From positions 1-51,744 of the forward strand of contig WFTT01000101.1 of assembly GCA_015485335.1 (NCBI GenBank): a stretch of DNA of 51,744 nt, read 5' to 3'. Positions 44,198-51,744 of this stretch are shown piece after piece (within the stretch, counting starts at the first letter, position 1; every line of letters starts with the position of its first letter). Made by a program: the position numbers and the translations under genes. Source of the DNA: Robiginitomaculum sp. GTDB taxonomy: Bacteria; Pseudomonadota; Alphaproteobacteria; Caulobacterales; Maricaulaceae. The notes beneath the pieces were generated by a model, which had not been told where the DNA came from, made no database searches, and was given only the letters and a program-made list of their open reading frames with translations.

Positions 44198-45502
44198 ATG
44201 AGCGAAAACACACAAGATATATCCCGGCGCAGCACCCTGAAAGGTGCGGCGGCGCTGGGCACGGCGGCCTTTATACCCGCTGGGGTGCATGGCAAAAATG
44301 CCAAGGAGACCAATACCGTTATGGATCTTACACAAGACGAAAAATACTGGGCCGAAATTGCCAAGGATTATGATGTTGACCCCGATATCATCAATCTGGA
44401 AAATGGCTATTGGGGATTGATGTCCCGCCCGGTTCTGGAAACCTATCTGGACCATACAAAAATGGTCAATCGCGAAAATTCTTACTATGCCCGGCGCGGC
44501 TTTAAGGATGATTTTGTGGCCGCAACCGCGCGTGTTGCAACCGAGCTGGGCGCAAAGGATGGCGAGATTGTGCTGACCCGCAATGCCACCGAAGCCTTGC
44601 AAGGCCTGATCAATGGCTATAACCGGCTAAAAGTAGGCGAGGCGGTAATGTATGCCGATCTGGATTATTATTCCATGATCACCGCGATGGACGTGCTGGC
44701 GGCAAAAAATAGCTGTGACGTGGTGCGCCTGAACATCCCCGAACCCATTGATTATGATGGTTTGGTTGAATTTTATCGCGCCGCATTGGCCGATAATCCC
44801 AAGGTGCGCCTGTTGCTGCTCACCCATATTGGCCATCGCACCGGCCTGCAAGTTCCGGTTAAAGAAGTCACCCAAATGGCCCGCGCCGTCGGGGTGGATG
44901 TCATTGTGGATGCGGCCCATTCCTATGGCCAGTTGGACGTTAAGATCGATGATATCGGTGCCGATTTTATTGGCTTTAACCTGCACAAATGGATTGGTGC
45001 GCCAATTGGTGTCGGGGCGATGTATATTCGTGAAAACCAATTGGATGCGATTGCCCCCAATCCATCGGCAGAGATGGATGAAAAAGATAGCATTGTCGGG
45101 CGCGTCCACACCGGCACGACCAATTTTGCCGCTATTATCACTTTGCCCGCCGCGTTTGATTATCATGCCCGGGTTGGTGCCGCGAACAAGGAAGCGCGCC
45201 TGCGTTATTTGCGCGATGTGTGGGTGGATGAGGTGCATGATATTAAAAACCTGAGCGTACTGACCGGCAATAACCCGCGCTTGCACGGGGGCATCACCTC
45301 GTTTCGCTTTGATGGTAAAACCAGCGTGGCGGACAATAAGGCCATTGTGGAACGCCTGTTAAAAGATCATGGCATTTTTTCTGTGCACCGCGACGGTGTG
45401 GCCAAAGGCGCCTGTGTGCGCATCACCCCCAGCATCTACAACAGCCTTGACGATGTGCAGCAATTGGCCAAAGCCTTGCGCGCCCTTTCCACGCAAATGT
45501 GA
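44198..45502 (+). CDS. Class V aminotransferase with a Tat signal peptide
   Basis: A 434-residue PLP enzyme. The N-terminus ISRRSTLKGAAALGTAAFIP is a twin-arginine signal, so the protein probably folds with PLP in the cytoplasm and is exported. The aminotransferase domain has LTRNATEALQGLING (phosphate binding), VIVDAAHSYGQ (Asp) and the Schiff-base lysine in FNLHKWIGAPIGVGAMY. It resembles isopenicillin-N epimerase/cysteine desulfurase-like enzymes; the substrate is unknown. The ATG at 44198 has a GGGGGACAGG stretch upstream and the frame extends to 44090 without support. The Tat system itself is encoded at 2057-3415. Confidence 0.87.
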   Translation: MSENTQDISRRSTLKGAAALGTAAFIPAGVHGKNAKETNTVMDLTQDEKYWAEIAKDYDVDPDIINLENGYWGLMSRPVLETYLDHTKMVNRENSYYARRGFKDDFVAATARVATELGAKDGEIVLTRNATEALQGLINGYNRLKVGEAVMYADLDYYSMITAMDVLAAKNSCDVVRLNIPEPIDYDGLVEFYRAALADNPKVRLLLLTHIGHRTGLQVPVKEVTQMARAVGVDVIVDAAHSYGQLDVKIDDIGADFIGFNLHKWIGAPIGVGAMYIRENQLDAIAPNPSAEMDEKDSIVGRVHTGTTNFAAIITLPAAFDYHARVGAANKEARLRYLRDVWVDEVHDIKNLSVLTGNNPRLHGGITSFRFDGKTSVADNKAIVERLLKDHGIFSVHRDGVAKGACVRITPSIYNSLDDVQQLAKALRALSTQM

Positions 45503-45577
45503 TACCCGCCCCCATAAAATCAGTAGCGAATGATCCGCAATCGCGATACACTGTGGCAACCCATTATGGAGTCTGCC

Positions 45578-46192
45578 ATGACCGAAGCTGCTAAATCACA
45601 TAAACCCAAGCGCCGCCGCGGCCTTTATACCGCGCTGGGCATTACCACCGTTCTGGGCTTTGCTGGCATGGGATATCTGGCCCTGATGGGGGGCGCGGTG
45701 GCCGCCGAAGGCTCGGCCTATGATTACAGCTTCACCACCATTGATGGCGATCCATTGCCGCTGGAACAATATCGCGGCAAAACCGTTTTGCTGGTCAACA
45801 CCGCCTCGCAATGCGGCTTTACCCCCCAATATGAAGGCCTGCAGGCCTTATGGGAAAAATACCGCGATCAGGGTCTGGTAGTACTGGGCGCGCCCAGCAA
45901 TGATTTTGGCGGCCAGGAACCGGGCAGCGAAAAAGAGATCAAGAAATTCTGCGAAGTGAATTTTAACGTCAACTTCCCCCTGACCAGCAAAATCGTCACC
46001 AAGGGAGATGACGCCCATCCGTTTTACAAATGGGCGCGCCAGGAAATCGGCTCGGGCCCGAAATGGAATTTCCATAAATACCTGATCGACCCCGACGGTA
46101 ATCTGGTGGGCTCCTACCCATCCATCGTCAAGCCAATGTCAAAAAAACTGCGCAAGGCCGTGGAAAAGAACTTGCCCAAGTCGGCCAGCTAA
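45578..46192 (+). CDS. Membrane-anchored glutathione peroxidase-family protein
   Basis: A 204-residue thiol peroxidase. A basic N-terminus (KPKRRR) and one hydrophobic segment (about 14-38) form a signal peptide or anchor. The catalytic domain begins AYDYSFTTIDGDPL and contains the peroxidatic Cys in NTASQCGFTPQYEGL, the Gln/Trp partners and the GPKWNFHKYLIDPDG motif. It probably detoxifies hydroperoxides in the periplasm; many bacterial members use thioredoxin. The ATG at 45578 has GGAG seven to eight bases upstream; an in-frame ATG at 45566 is possible. Its stop overlaps that of the converging dehydrogenase. Confidence 0.9.
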   Translation: MTEAAKSHKPKRRRGLYTALGITTVLGFAGMGYLALMGGAVAAEGSAYDYSFTTIDGDPLPLEQYRGKTVLLVNTASQCGFTPQYEGLQALWEKYRDQGLVVLGAPSNDFGGQEPGSEKEIKKFCEVNFNVNFPLTSKIVTKGDDAHPFYKWARQEIGSGPKWNFHKYLIDPDGNLVGSYPSIVKPMSKKLRKAVEKNLPKSAS

Positions 46193-46953
46193 ACGCTTTC
46201 TTTTCCCCTATCACCATTTTCCAGCGAGGCTCGTAACTCGTCGATCAGGCGGAAAAACGTCTCACGCACATCGGCCGAGTATGGGTTTTCGCGCTCGATA
46301 GCGCGAAACAGCTCGTCCGAATCGCCGCGCACCAATTGCATGGCATTGACCAGATAATCAAAGCTGAGCGTGGTCTGGCGGCGGGGCAATGGCTCCATCT
46401 CGTCCAGCACCTTGGCGATCAAATGGGTCAGGCCCTGCACCATGGCCATGTCCCGGTCATGGCGATCCGCATCGCTAAGGAATGCATCCAAATGCAAGGT
46501 ATCGCGCAAAAACGAAATGATGCGCTCCACCCGTTTTGGGCCAGCGCCGCGCACCGGACAGATGGAAACTTTCAACCCTTTAAGCCCGGTTTTGGCGCTT
46601 TGCGGGCCAAACAATGGGTGGGTGCCGATAATGCGCACATGATCCGGCAAAGCCGCCGCCATGGCCGAGGCCGGTCCCAATTTTACCGAGGCCACATCAA
46701 ACACCGTGGCACCGGCCTGGACATAGGGCGCAATGGCGCTGGCCACCGGGCCAATCTGCAATACCGGCACGGCCAACACCACCCGGCGGGCGCGGGCGCA
46801 ATCTTCAAGAGTGCCCAGTTTTACGCCCTCTTTGCGGGCAAAAGCCTGGGCCTGGGGCGAGAGATCATAGGCGGTAAGGTCAAAATGGGGGCGCATCTGC
46901 GCCACCAGCAATTGCCCAAAGGCCCCCAGACCGATTACCCCCATGCTTTGCAC
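46189..46953 (-). CDS. Prephenate dehydrogenase-like protein
   Basis: A 254-residue NAD(P)-dependent dehydrogenase of the TyrA family. The nucleotide-binding motif GVIGLGAFGQLL begins at residue 5 and the beta-2 strand ends in Asp (TAYDLSP), suggesting NAD use. The substrate domain has THPLFGPQSAKTGLKGLKVSICP and the helical dimer region with DRHDRDMAMVQGLTHLIAK. It would make 4-hydroxyphenylpyruvate for tyrosine synthesis. The GTG start at 46953 has GGAGAG five to eight bases upstream; an ATG at 46944 is in frame. It is slightly short for the family and is not next to other aromatic-pathway genes. Confidence 0.9.
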   Translation of the reverse strand: MQSMGVIGLGAFGQLLVAQMRPHFDLTAYDLSPQAQAFARKEGVKLGTLEDCARARRVVLAVPVLQIGPVASAIAPYVQAGATVFDVASVKLGPASAMAAALPDHVRIIGTHPLFGPQSAKTGLKGLKVSICPVRGAGPKRVERIISFLRDTLHLDAFLSDADRHDRDMAMVQGLTHLIAKVLDEMEPLPRRQTTLSFDYLVNAMQLVRGDSDELFRAIERENPYSADVRETFFRLIDELRASLENGDRGKESV

Positions 46954-47015
46954 GTTTACTCTCCGTCAGGGGGATTTACGGGCCTTGGCGAAAATCGCCA
47001 AAACCCGCCCCCGGT

Positions 47016-48755
47016 CTAATCTGCCTCGTGCATCCATTTTTTGATGATGGGTGAGATCACAAACATGAACACCGCCACCCCAATCGCCACATAGGCCACA
47101 TTGGTATAAACGCCGGCATAGGTCGCCTTGGCCGCCGCCGCATTGATGATTTTACCGCCAATGGTTTCTGCCCCGGTACCGGCCGCAATGACGCCCGCCA
47201 GTGAATTGGACAACCCGGTATAGAGAAACCAGGTTCCCATCACCAAACCGCCGGCCACCGGCGGAGCCAGTTTGGTCATGGCCGACAGACCAACCGGGGA
47301 AAGCAGCAATTCGCCCATGGTGTGGATCCAGTAAATCAGGAAAATAAAGATCACCGGGGTCAGCGCGCTGGATCCGGTGGTTTTCATTCCGGCAACCAGC
47401 GCCAGAAAGCCTAGCCCGACAAACAATACCCCAAAGGAAAATTTGACCGGCGTTGAGGGTTCGATTTTACGTTTGGCCATCCAGACCCATAACCAGGCAA
47501 TGATCGGCGCAAAGATGAAAATAAATCCGGCGTTCAGGGACTGGAATACCGGCGCGGGTACCGACCAGCCTAAAAAGCTGCGATCGACCAGACGGTCGGT
47601 AAAGAGGTTCAGCGACGAGCCAGCCTGTTCAAACAGAGACCAGAATGGAATTTGTGCCAGCGCAAAATAGATGGCCGCCCACATGCGGGTCCGCTCTTTG
47701 CCTTGCAGTTTTACCAGGCTGTAGCTGATCAGGAAAACAAACATGATAATACCGGTGCCCGCCATCAGCTTGGCCGCCGGTTCAGGGTTCATGATCAATG
47801 CAATGGCCACCGCCATAATCAGCAATGCCGAGGAATAACACGCCCATTCCACATTGATCGGACCAAAAACCTTTTGTTTCAGCTTTTCAGGGTTGGGCGG
47901 CTCTGCCTTGCCTTCCAGCCAGGGTTGAAACTTCAAAAACGTCAACAGGCCGGCCAGCATGCCAATGCCGGCAAGGCCAAAGCCGTATTTCCAGCCATAC
48001 ACAATGCCCAGCGTACCGGCGGTCAGCGAGGCAAAAAACGCGCCCAGATTAATGCCCATGTAAAATATGGTAAAACCGGAATCGCGACGCGGATCGCCAA
48101 GCTCGTACAGCTCGCCGACAATGGTGGAAATATTGGCCTTCAAAAAGCCAACCCCCGCAATAATCAATGCCAGAGACAAATACAGTATGGCTACAAAAAG
48201 CGGCTCGCGAATTTTATGGGTTTGATAAGACGCCGTATCAATAACACCAGGCAGGCCAACAGCCGCCGGATCTGCAATGATCATCTGGCTGGCATCATCA
48301 TTAAAGGAAATTTCTGACTTGCCCGTATCAGAGAGGATAATCTGGGTGGCATCACCGCCGCGCCCTTCCAGGGTCAACTGATATTCGGTGCCCTGATAGG
48401 TCATGATTTCCTTGGAGCCGGAACCTTCGAACGCCATGCCGAAATGCCCCATGACCAGCAAAATGGCCCCAAAAGTGACCGCCTTTCGCTGTCCTAGATA
48501 TTTATCGGCCAGCGAGCCACCAAAAATGGCCATCACATAAACCAGCGAGACATAGGCCCCGTAAATCAGCGCCGAGCGTTCATCAGAGAATAAAAAATGC
48601 TGGGTCAGATAAATGATCAGCAGGCCGCGCATCCCGTAATAGGAAAAGCGCTCCCACATTTCGGTTGCGAACAAAATGGCCAATCCGCGCGGATGGCCAA
48701 AAAATGATGTGTCATGTAAGCCGGTGTTTGCAACCTGTGCTTTGTCTGCTGCCAC
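47016..48755 (-). CDS. POT-family proton-dependent oligopeptide transporter
   Basis: An MFS transporter of about 579 residues that imports di- and tripeptides with protons. The EMWERFSYYGMRGLL signature of POT transporters lies in the first span, and the conserved FYMGINLGAF lies in the middle. About 75 extra residues (about 110-184) rich in Gly, Asp and Thr form a large loop between spans 3 and 4. The GTG start at 48755 is preceded by GGGGAG with a seven-base spacing; a TTG at 48770 has no ribosome binding site. The upstream 316 bases hold no gene but several REP-like hairpins. Confidence 0.9.
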   Translation of the reverse strand: MAADKAQVANTGLHDTSFFGHPRGLAILFATEMWERFSYYGMRGLLIIYLTQHFLFSDERSALIYGAYVSLVYVMAIFGGSLADKYLGQRKAVTFGAILLVMGHFGMAFEGSGSKEIMTYQGTEYQLTLEGRGGDATQIILSDTGKSEISFNDDASQMIIADPAAVGLPGVIDTASYQTHKIREPLFVAILYLSLALIIAGVGFLKANISTIVGELYELGDPRRDSGFTIFYMGINLGAFFASLTAGTLGIVYGWKYGFGLAGIGMLAGLLTFLKFQPWLEGKAEPPNPEKLKQKVFGPINVEWACYSSALLIMAVAIALIMNPEPAAKLMAGTGIIMFVFLISYSLVKLQGKERTRMWAAIYFALAQIPFWSLFEQAGSSLNLFTDRLVDRSFLGWSVPAPVFQSLNAGFIFIFAPIIAWLWVWMAKRKIEPSTPVKFSFGVLFVGLGFLALVAGMKTTGSSALTPVIFIFLIYWIHTMGELLLSPVGLSAMTKLAPPVAGGLVMGTWFLYTGLSNSLAGVIAAGTGAETIGGKIINAAAAKATYAGVYTNVAYVAIGVAVFMFVISPIIKKWMHEAD

Positions 48756-48895
48756 GATGGTACTCCCCAATTTATGTGTCGCGTTCTCTTAGATTCGCGT
48801 TGGCGGGCAACAAAGCACGGCGGGGGGGCGCACTCAAGTACTGATGGGGAATTCGCGCCTGGGGATCAGGGAGCGTAATATTCAATTCCACCACC

Positions 48896-48920
48896 TCATC
48901 CTAAGCTTGTCGAAGGATGA
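48896..48920. repeat. REP-like hairpin (TCATCCT..AGGATGA)
   Basis: A 7-bp perfect stem (48896-48902 with 48914-48920) with the AGCTTGTCGA loop. This resembles the widespread intergenic TCGAAGGATGA-type repeats of alphaproteobacteria. It lies upstream of the transporter gene. Confidence 0.7.
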
Positions 48921-48928
48921 AAGCAGTA

Positions 48929-48961
48929 CCCCTCGTGCTTCGACAGGCTCAGCATAAGGGG
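48929..48961. repeat. REP-like hairpin (CCCCT..AGGGG)
   Basis: Stem CCCCTCGTGC with GCATAAGGGG, one mismatch and one wobble, around TTCGACAGGCTCA. The CTTCGACAGGCTCAG core is a well-known dispersed intergenic sequence type. It pairs as a module with the hairpin at 48896. Confidence 0.65.
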
Positions 48962-48977
48962 CGATTATAACATCCAT

Positions 48978-49006
48978 GTCATTGCCCGGCTCGTCCGGGC
49001 AATGAC
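48978..49006. repeat. REP-like hairpin (GTCATTGCCCGG..CCGGGCAATGAC)
   Basis: A 12-bp perfect stem with a 5-nt loop CTCGT. The ends (GTCAT..ATGAC) match those of the apex hairpin at 170-197. It is too GC-rich and lacks a T run, so it is not a standard terminator. Confidence 0.7.
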
Positions 49007-49032
49007 AGATGGGGGGCGCCCCCTCAAGGGGT

Positions 49033-49053
49033 TCCCGGGCGTGAGACCCGGGA
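49033..49053. repeat. REP-like hairpin matching the palindrome apex
   Basis: TCCCGGG pairs with CCCGGGA over a 7-nt loop. Read on the minus strand, the core is CCCGGGTCTCACGCCCGGGA, nearly identical to the apex element at 170-197. It lies 19 bases from the end of the VOC gene; a GGGGCGCCCC palindrome sits at 49013-49022. Confidence 0.7.
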
Positions 49054-49071
49054 CCCAGCCATAGATCGCGA

Positions 49072-49449
49072 TCAACCCATGCCGGGCATGGTAAAGACGT
49101 TCAGCTTGTTGCCGTCCATGTCGCGAAAATAACCGGCATAGAAGCCGCTTTCCCCGCGCGGCCCTGGTTCGCCTTCGCAAGCCCCACCCAGTTCAATGGC
49201 TTTGGCATACACCTTATCCACCAGATCGGTGGAATTGGCGGCTAGCGCCACCATGGTACCATTGCCTACGCAGGCCTCTTTGCCGTCGAATGGCTTGATA
49301 ATGGAAACAGCGGCGCCATCACCGGCGGACCAGGCGATAAACGTATCCTCTTCCATCATGCGTTTGCCGCCAAGTTCCGCCAACAGCGCATCATAAAATG
49401 CCGCCGCCTTGTCAAAGTCATTAGTGCCCAGGGTGACGTATCCGATCAT
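49072..49449 (-). CDS. VOC (glyoxalase/bleomycin resistance) family protein
   Basis: A 125-residue protein of the vicinal oxygen chelate fold. It starts MIGYVTLGTNDFDKAAAFYDALL, the usual VOC beginning, and ends with GYFRDMDGNKLNVF, the second half-site pattern. Such proteins serve as metal-dependent lyases or dioxygenases, or bind small molecules; the substrate here is unknown. The ATG at 49449 has GGAG six to seven bases upstream; an ATG at 49461 is also in frame. It is the last gene of the gshA-side unit but is separated from gshA by about 100 bases. Confidence 0.88.
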   Translation of the reverse strand: MIGYVTLGTNDFDKAAAFYDALLAELGGKRMMEEDTFIAWSAGDGAAVSIIKPFDGKEACVGNGTMVALAANSTDLVDKVYAKAIELGGACEGEPGPRGESGFYAGYFRDMDGNKLNVFTMPGMG

Positions 49450-49550
49450 GGGATGCTCCATTATTAAATATTATCAATGTTTCTATTATGTTCTTTTTTC
49501 AGATGTGAAGCAACTGACCAAAATTGCATGGCTACCCAACACTTTACGTA

Positions 49551-50912
49551 TCAATATGCCCCGGCGGTGAAAATCATATCCAGATCGCCTTCCCATTCGC
49601 CATGATAACAGGCGATCAGCTCTTCAGCGGGGGTAATGCCGGAACGGGCGATGTCTTCCATGCCCCGCAAAAACAGACTTTCATTTTCGCCATAATGGTT
49701 ACACCGGCAACGGCGCTTTAGCCCACCATGAGAGATTTCCAGCACATTTTGCGCAATTTTTTGCATGGTGGTTTCACGAAACGGGGCATTCAGACCCAGG
49801 GTTGGCGCGGTGCGGCGCAAACTTTCGCGTTCATATTCATTCCAGTCCTTGACCAGTTCCCAGGCTTCACCCAGCGCCTGGTCATCATAAAAAATGCCCG
49901 TCCAGAAGGCAGAGAGAGCGCACAGGCGCGACCATGGCCCGCCATCGGCGCCGCGCATTTCCAGAAAGGTTTTCAGGCGCACTTCGGGAAAAAGGGTGGA
50001 GATATGATCTTCCCAGTCTTTCAGGGTCGGTTTTTCACCGGGCAGAATATCCAGCTTGCCAGCCATAAAATCGCGAAAGTTTTTACCCGAGGCATCCAGA
50101 TAATGCCCATCACGCTTGACGAAATACATCGGTACATCCAGCGCGTAGTCCACATATTGCTCGAACCCGAAGCCCTCTTCGAACACAAACGGCAACATGC
50201 CAGTGCGGTCCGGATCCGTATCGCCCCAGATATAGCTGCGGTAAGACAAAAACCCGTTCGGCCGCCCATCGGCAAAAGGGGAATTGGCAAACAGCGCCGT
50301 AGCCACCGGCTGTAGCGCCAGCGAGGTGCGAAACTTTTTCACCATGTCGGCCTCTGAGGCAAAGTCCAGATTGACCTGAACCGTGCACGAGCGGAACATC
50401 ATCTGACGGCCCAGCCGCCCGACCTTGGGCATATAATCGCGCATGATCTTATAGCGCGGCTTGGGCATGATGGGGGTGTCTTCGAGGCTGGTTACCGGGG
50501 AAAAGCCAAGGCCCAGAAAGCCTGCGCCCATTTCATCGGCCACGGTTTTGACCTCTTTGAGATGCGCATTCACCTCGGCACAGGTTTCGTGAATATCTTT
50601 TAACGGCGCACCGGAAAGCTCGAACTGGCCACCCGGTTCCAGTGTGATGGTCGCCCCTTGCCGCGAAAGGCCGATCATATAACCTTCTTCGACCATCGGG
50701 GCCCAGCCAAAGCGTTGCAGGCCTTCCAGCATTTTCAAAATGCTTGGCCCCTTGGCGTCATAAGGCAATGGCCCATGATCGCTCAAACGAAAACCAAACT
50801 TTTCATGTTCGGTGCCGATGCGCCAATCCTCGGGGGGTTTACACCCAGAGGCAAGGTATCCCACCAGCGCCGATTTATCCTCAACCGGCGCGTTCTTATC
50901 CATGGCAGACAT
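49551..50912 (-). CDS. gshA: Glutamate-cysteine ligase (plant-type)
   Basis: A 453-residue enzyme of the plant-type GCS2 family, the first step of glutathione synthesis. The motifs are WRIGTEHEKFGF near residue 31, TLEPGGQFELSGAPLKDIHET, and the later CTVQVNLDF and NSPFADGRPNGFLSYRSYIW. It ends EGDLDMIFTAGAY. The gene follows rsmE on the minus strand after 91 bases, the common alphaproteobacterial order. It supplies glutathione; the thiol partner of the peroxidase at 45578 is unknown. Confidence 0.95.
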   Translation of the reverse strand: MSAMDKNAPVEDKSALVGYLASGCKPPEDWRIGTEHEKFGFRLSDHGPLPYDAKGPSILKMLEGLQRFGWAPMVEEGYMIGLSRQGATITLEPGGQFELSGAPLKDIHETCAEVNAHLKEVKTVADEMGAGFLGLGFSPVTSLEDTPIMPKPRYKIMRDYMPKVGRLGRQMMFRSCTVQVNLDFASEADMVKKFRTSLALQPVATALFANSPFADGRPNGFLSYRSYIWGDTDPDRTGMLPFVFEEGFGFEQYVDYALDVPMYFVKRDGHYLDASGKNFRDFMAGKLDILPGEKPTLKDWEDHISTLFPEVRLKTFLEMRGADGGPWSRLCALSAFWTGIFYDDQALGEAWELVKDWNEYERESLRRTAPTLGLNAPFRETTMQKIAQNVLEISHGGLKRRCRCNHYGENESLFLRGMEDIARSGITPAEELIACYHGEWEGDLDMIFTAGAY

Positions 50913-51003
50913 ACAGCCTCTCCTTCAGCCCGAAGATCATGATTTAGGAAGGTGCTTTCCCAAGGGCAAGTCACAAACTGGAGAAGAGCAGCAATAACCC
51001 TGA

Positions 51004-51744
51004 TTATTTTGCTGTTTTCCAGTCACCATTTATGGCCTGCCACAGGCTCAGCGCCGCCACCGCCGCAGTGTCGGCGCGTAAAATGCGCGGCCCCAGGGTC
51101 ACCGGGCGCACAAAGGCACAGCCACGCAGAATTTCCCGTTCCTCAGGGGCAAAGCCCCCTTCCGGGCCGATCAGAATGGCGCTCTTTTGGCCGGGCGGGT
51201 CTGCCTGAAGGCTTTCCAGCATGGGCAGCGCCCGGCCATGTTCGCCACCCCAGGGCTGGTCCGCATCCTCGCCGGCTTCATCACAAAATATCAGCGTCCG
51301 TTCCTCATCCCAGTTTTCCAAGACCGTTTCCAAAGGCGCGGGCGCAAGGATGTCTGGCAGGTCCAGCCGTTCGGTCTGCTCAGCCGCCTCGCGGACAATC
51401 AAGGCCATGCGATCATCGCGCAATGGCCGTGCCGTGGTGCGCCGGGTCTGCACGCTTTGCAGGGCCCGCACGCCCAATTCGGTGGCTTTTTCCACCATAA
51501 ATTCGCTGCGTGATTTTTTCACCGGCGCGAACAACAGCCATACTTCCGGCACCGTGGTAAAGGGGCGGCTTTGTGTTTCAATACGTACCTGTACCGCTTT
51601 GCGTGCAATCTGTGTTATCCGTGCCAGCCATTCCCCGCTTTGCCCGTCAAACAGGCGCAAAGGATCGCCCACGCGGCGGCGCATGACATTGGCCACATAG
51701 TGCGACGCCTGGCGATCCAGTTTGATTTCCTGATCCTCGGCAAG
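51004..51744 (-). CDS. rsmE: 16S rRNA (uracil1498-N3)-methyltransferase, partial at window edge
   Basis: The SPOUT-family enzyme that methylates U1498 of 16S rRNA. The reading frame continues beyond an internal GTG at 51696 through LDRQASHYVANVMRRRVGD to the right edge without a stop, and this N-terminal text is family-typical, so the 5' end lies outside the window. The knotted SAM-binding region is ILIGPEGGFAPEERE and VTLGPRILRADTA near the C-terminus. The 91-base gap before gshA has no terminator. Confidence 0.95.
   Translation of the reverse strand, partial: LAEDQEIKLDRQASHYVANVMRRRVGDPLRLFDGQSGEWLARITQIARKAVQVRIETQSRPFTTVPEVWLLFAPVKKSRSEFMVEKATELGVRALQSVQTRRTTARPLRDDRMALIVREAAEQTERLDLPDILAPAPLETVLENWDEERTLIFCDEAGEDADQPWGGEHGRALPMLESLQADPPGQKSAILIGPEGGFAPEEREILRGCAFVRPVTLGPRILRADTAAVAALSLWQAINGDWKTAK

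Noticed and set aside
44071-44364. N-terminal extension of the VWA gene to 44364
   Set aside because: The added residues overlap the start of the divergent aminotransferase gene, lack family similarity, and the ATG at 44070 matches the usual start of the domain.
1-51744. Insertion sequences, integrases, prophage genes, tRNA and rRNA genes
   Set aside because: I looked for transposase motifs, integrase and phage structural genes, and tRNA cloverleafs or rRNA in gaps and found none that I could support.

Overview
The window looks like a chromosomal segment from an alphaproteobacterium of moderate to high G+C. The evidence is the linked block dgt, SPOR protein, nagZ, scpA, scpB, tatA, tatB, tatC, a divergent erpA next to dgt, a DUF1491 gene, a plant-type gshA beside rsmE, and alphaproteobacterial REP-like intergenic hairpins. 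I cannot name the order or genus. I see no transposase, integrase, phage gene, tRNA, rRNA or CRISPR array. The 5' part of rsmE is cut off by the right edge. The left edge is occupied by a 366-bp near-perfect palindrome.

Layout. 1-446: giant inverted repeat, no gene. 447-2014: a NodB-like deacetylase candidate and a methyltransferase, translationally coupled. 2057-8095 (minus): tatC, tatB, tatA, scpB, scpA, nagZ, a SPOR protein and dgt, mostly with 4-bp ATGA overlaps. erpA is divergent. 8575-17313 (plus): a compact surface-glycan operon with RffA-type aminotransferase, GT-C-like membrane protein, UPF0104 flippase-like protein, WbqC-like protein, two sulfotransferases, a second DegT-like aminotransferase and a GtrB/DPM1-like GT2. 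17375-28079: a type II secretion locus in three transcription units, gspF-G-H (plus), gspJ-K-L-M-(C-like)-D-I (minus) and gspE (plus).

28076-34216 (minus): a TonB-dependent receptor, a secreted protein with two retropepsin-like domains, an unknown secreted protein and a BcsB-like protein without a BcsA partner. 34313-37893 (plus): DUF1491, an unknown small protein, prfC and an MscS channel. 37886-38623 (minus): a LuxR regulator with the autoinducer-domain architecture, divergent from a 1292-residue trimeric autotransporter adhesin (38927-42805). The 303-bp region between them holds two adjacent palindromes. 42889-48755: a CoxE-like VWA protein, a Tat-signal class V aminotransferase, a membrane-anchored glutathione peroxidase, a prephenate dehydrogenase and a POT-family transporter. 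48756-49071: a cluster of four REP-like hairpins. 49072-51744 (minus): a VOC protein, gshA and partial rsmE.

How it fits together. Much of the window serves the cell envelope: export (Tat, T2SS), surface glycan synthesis with probable sulfation, outer-membrane uptake, adhesion, peptidoglycan recycling and division. The most unusual items are the long palindrome whose apex matches a REP-like repeat elsewhere in the window, the sulfotransferase-rich glycan operon abutting the T2SS, the tandem retropepsin protein, and the LuxR/adhesin divergent pair with its 16-bp perfect palindrome.
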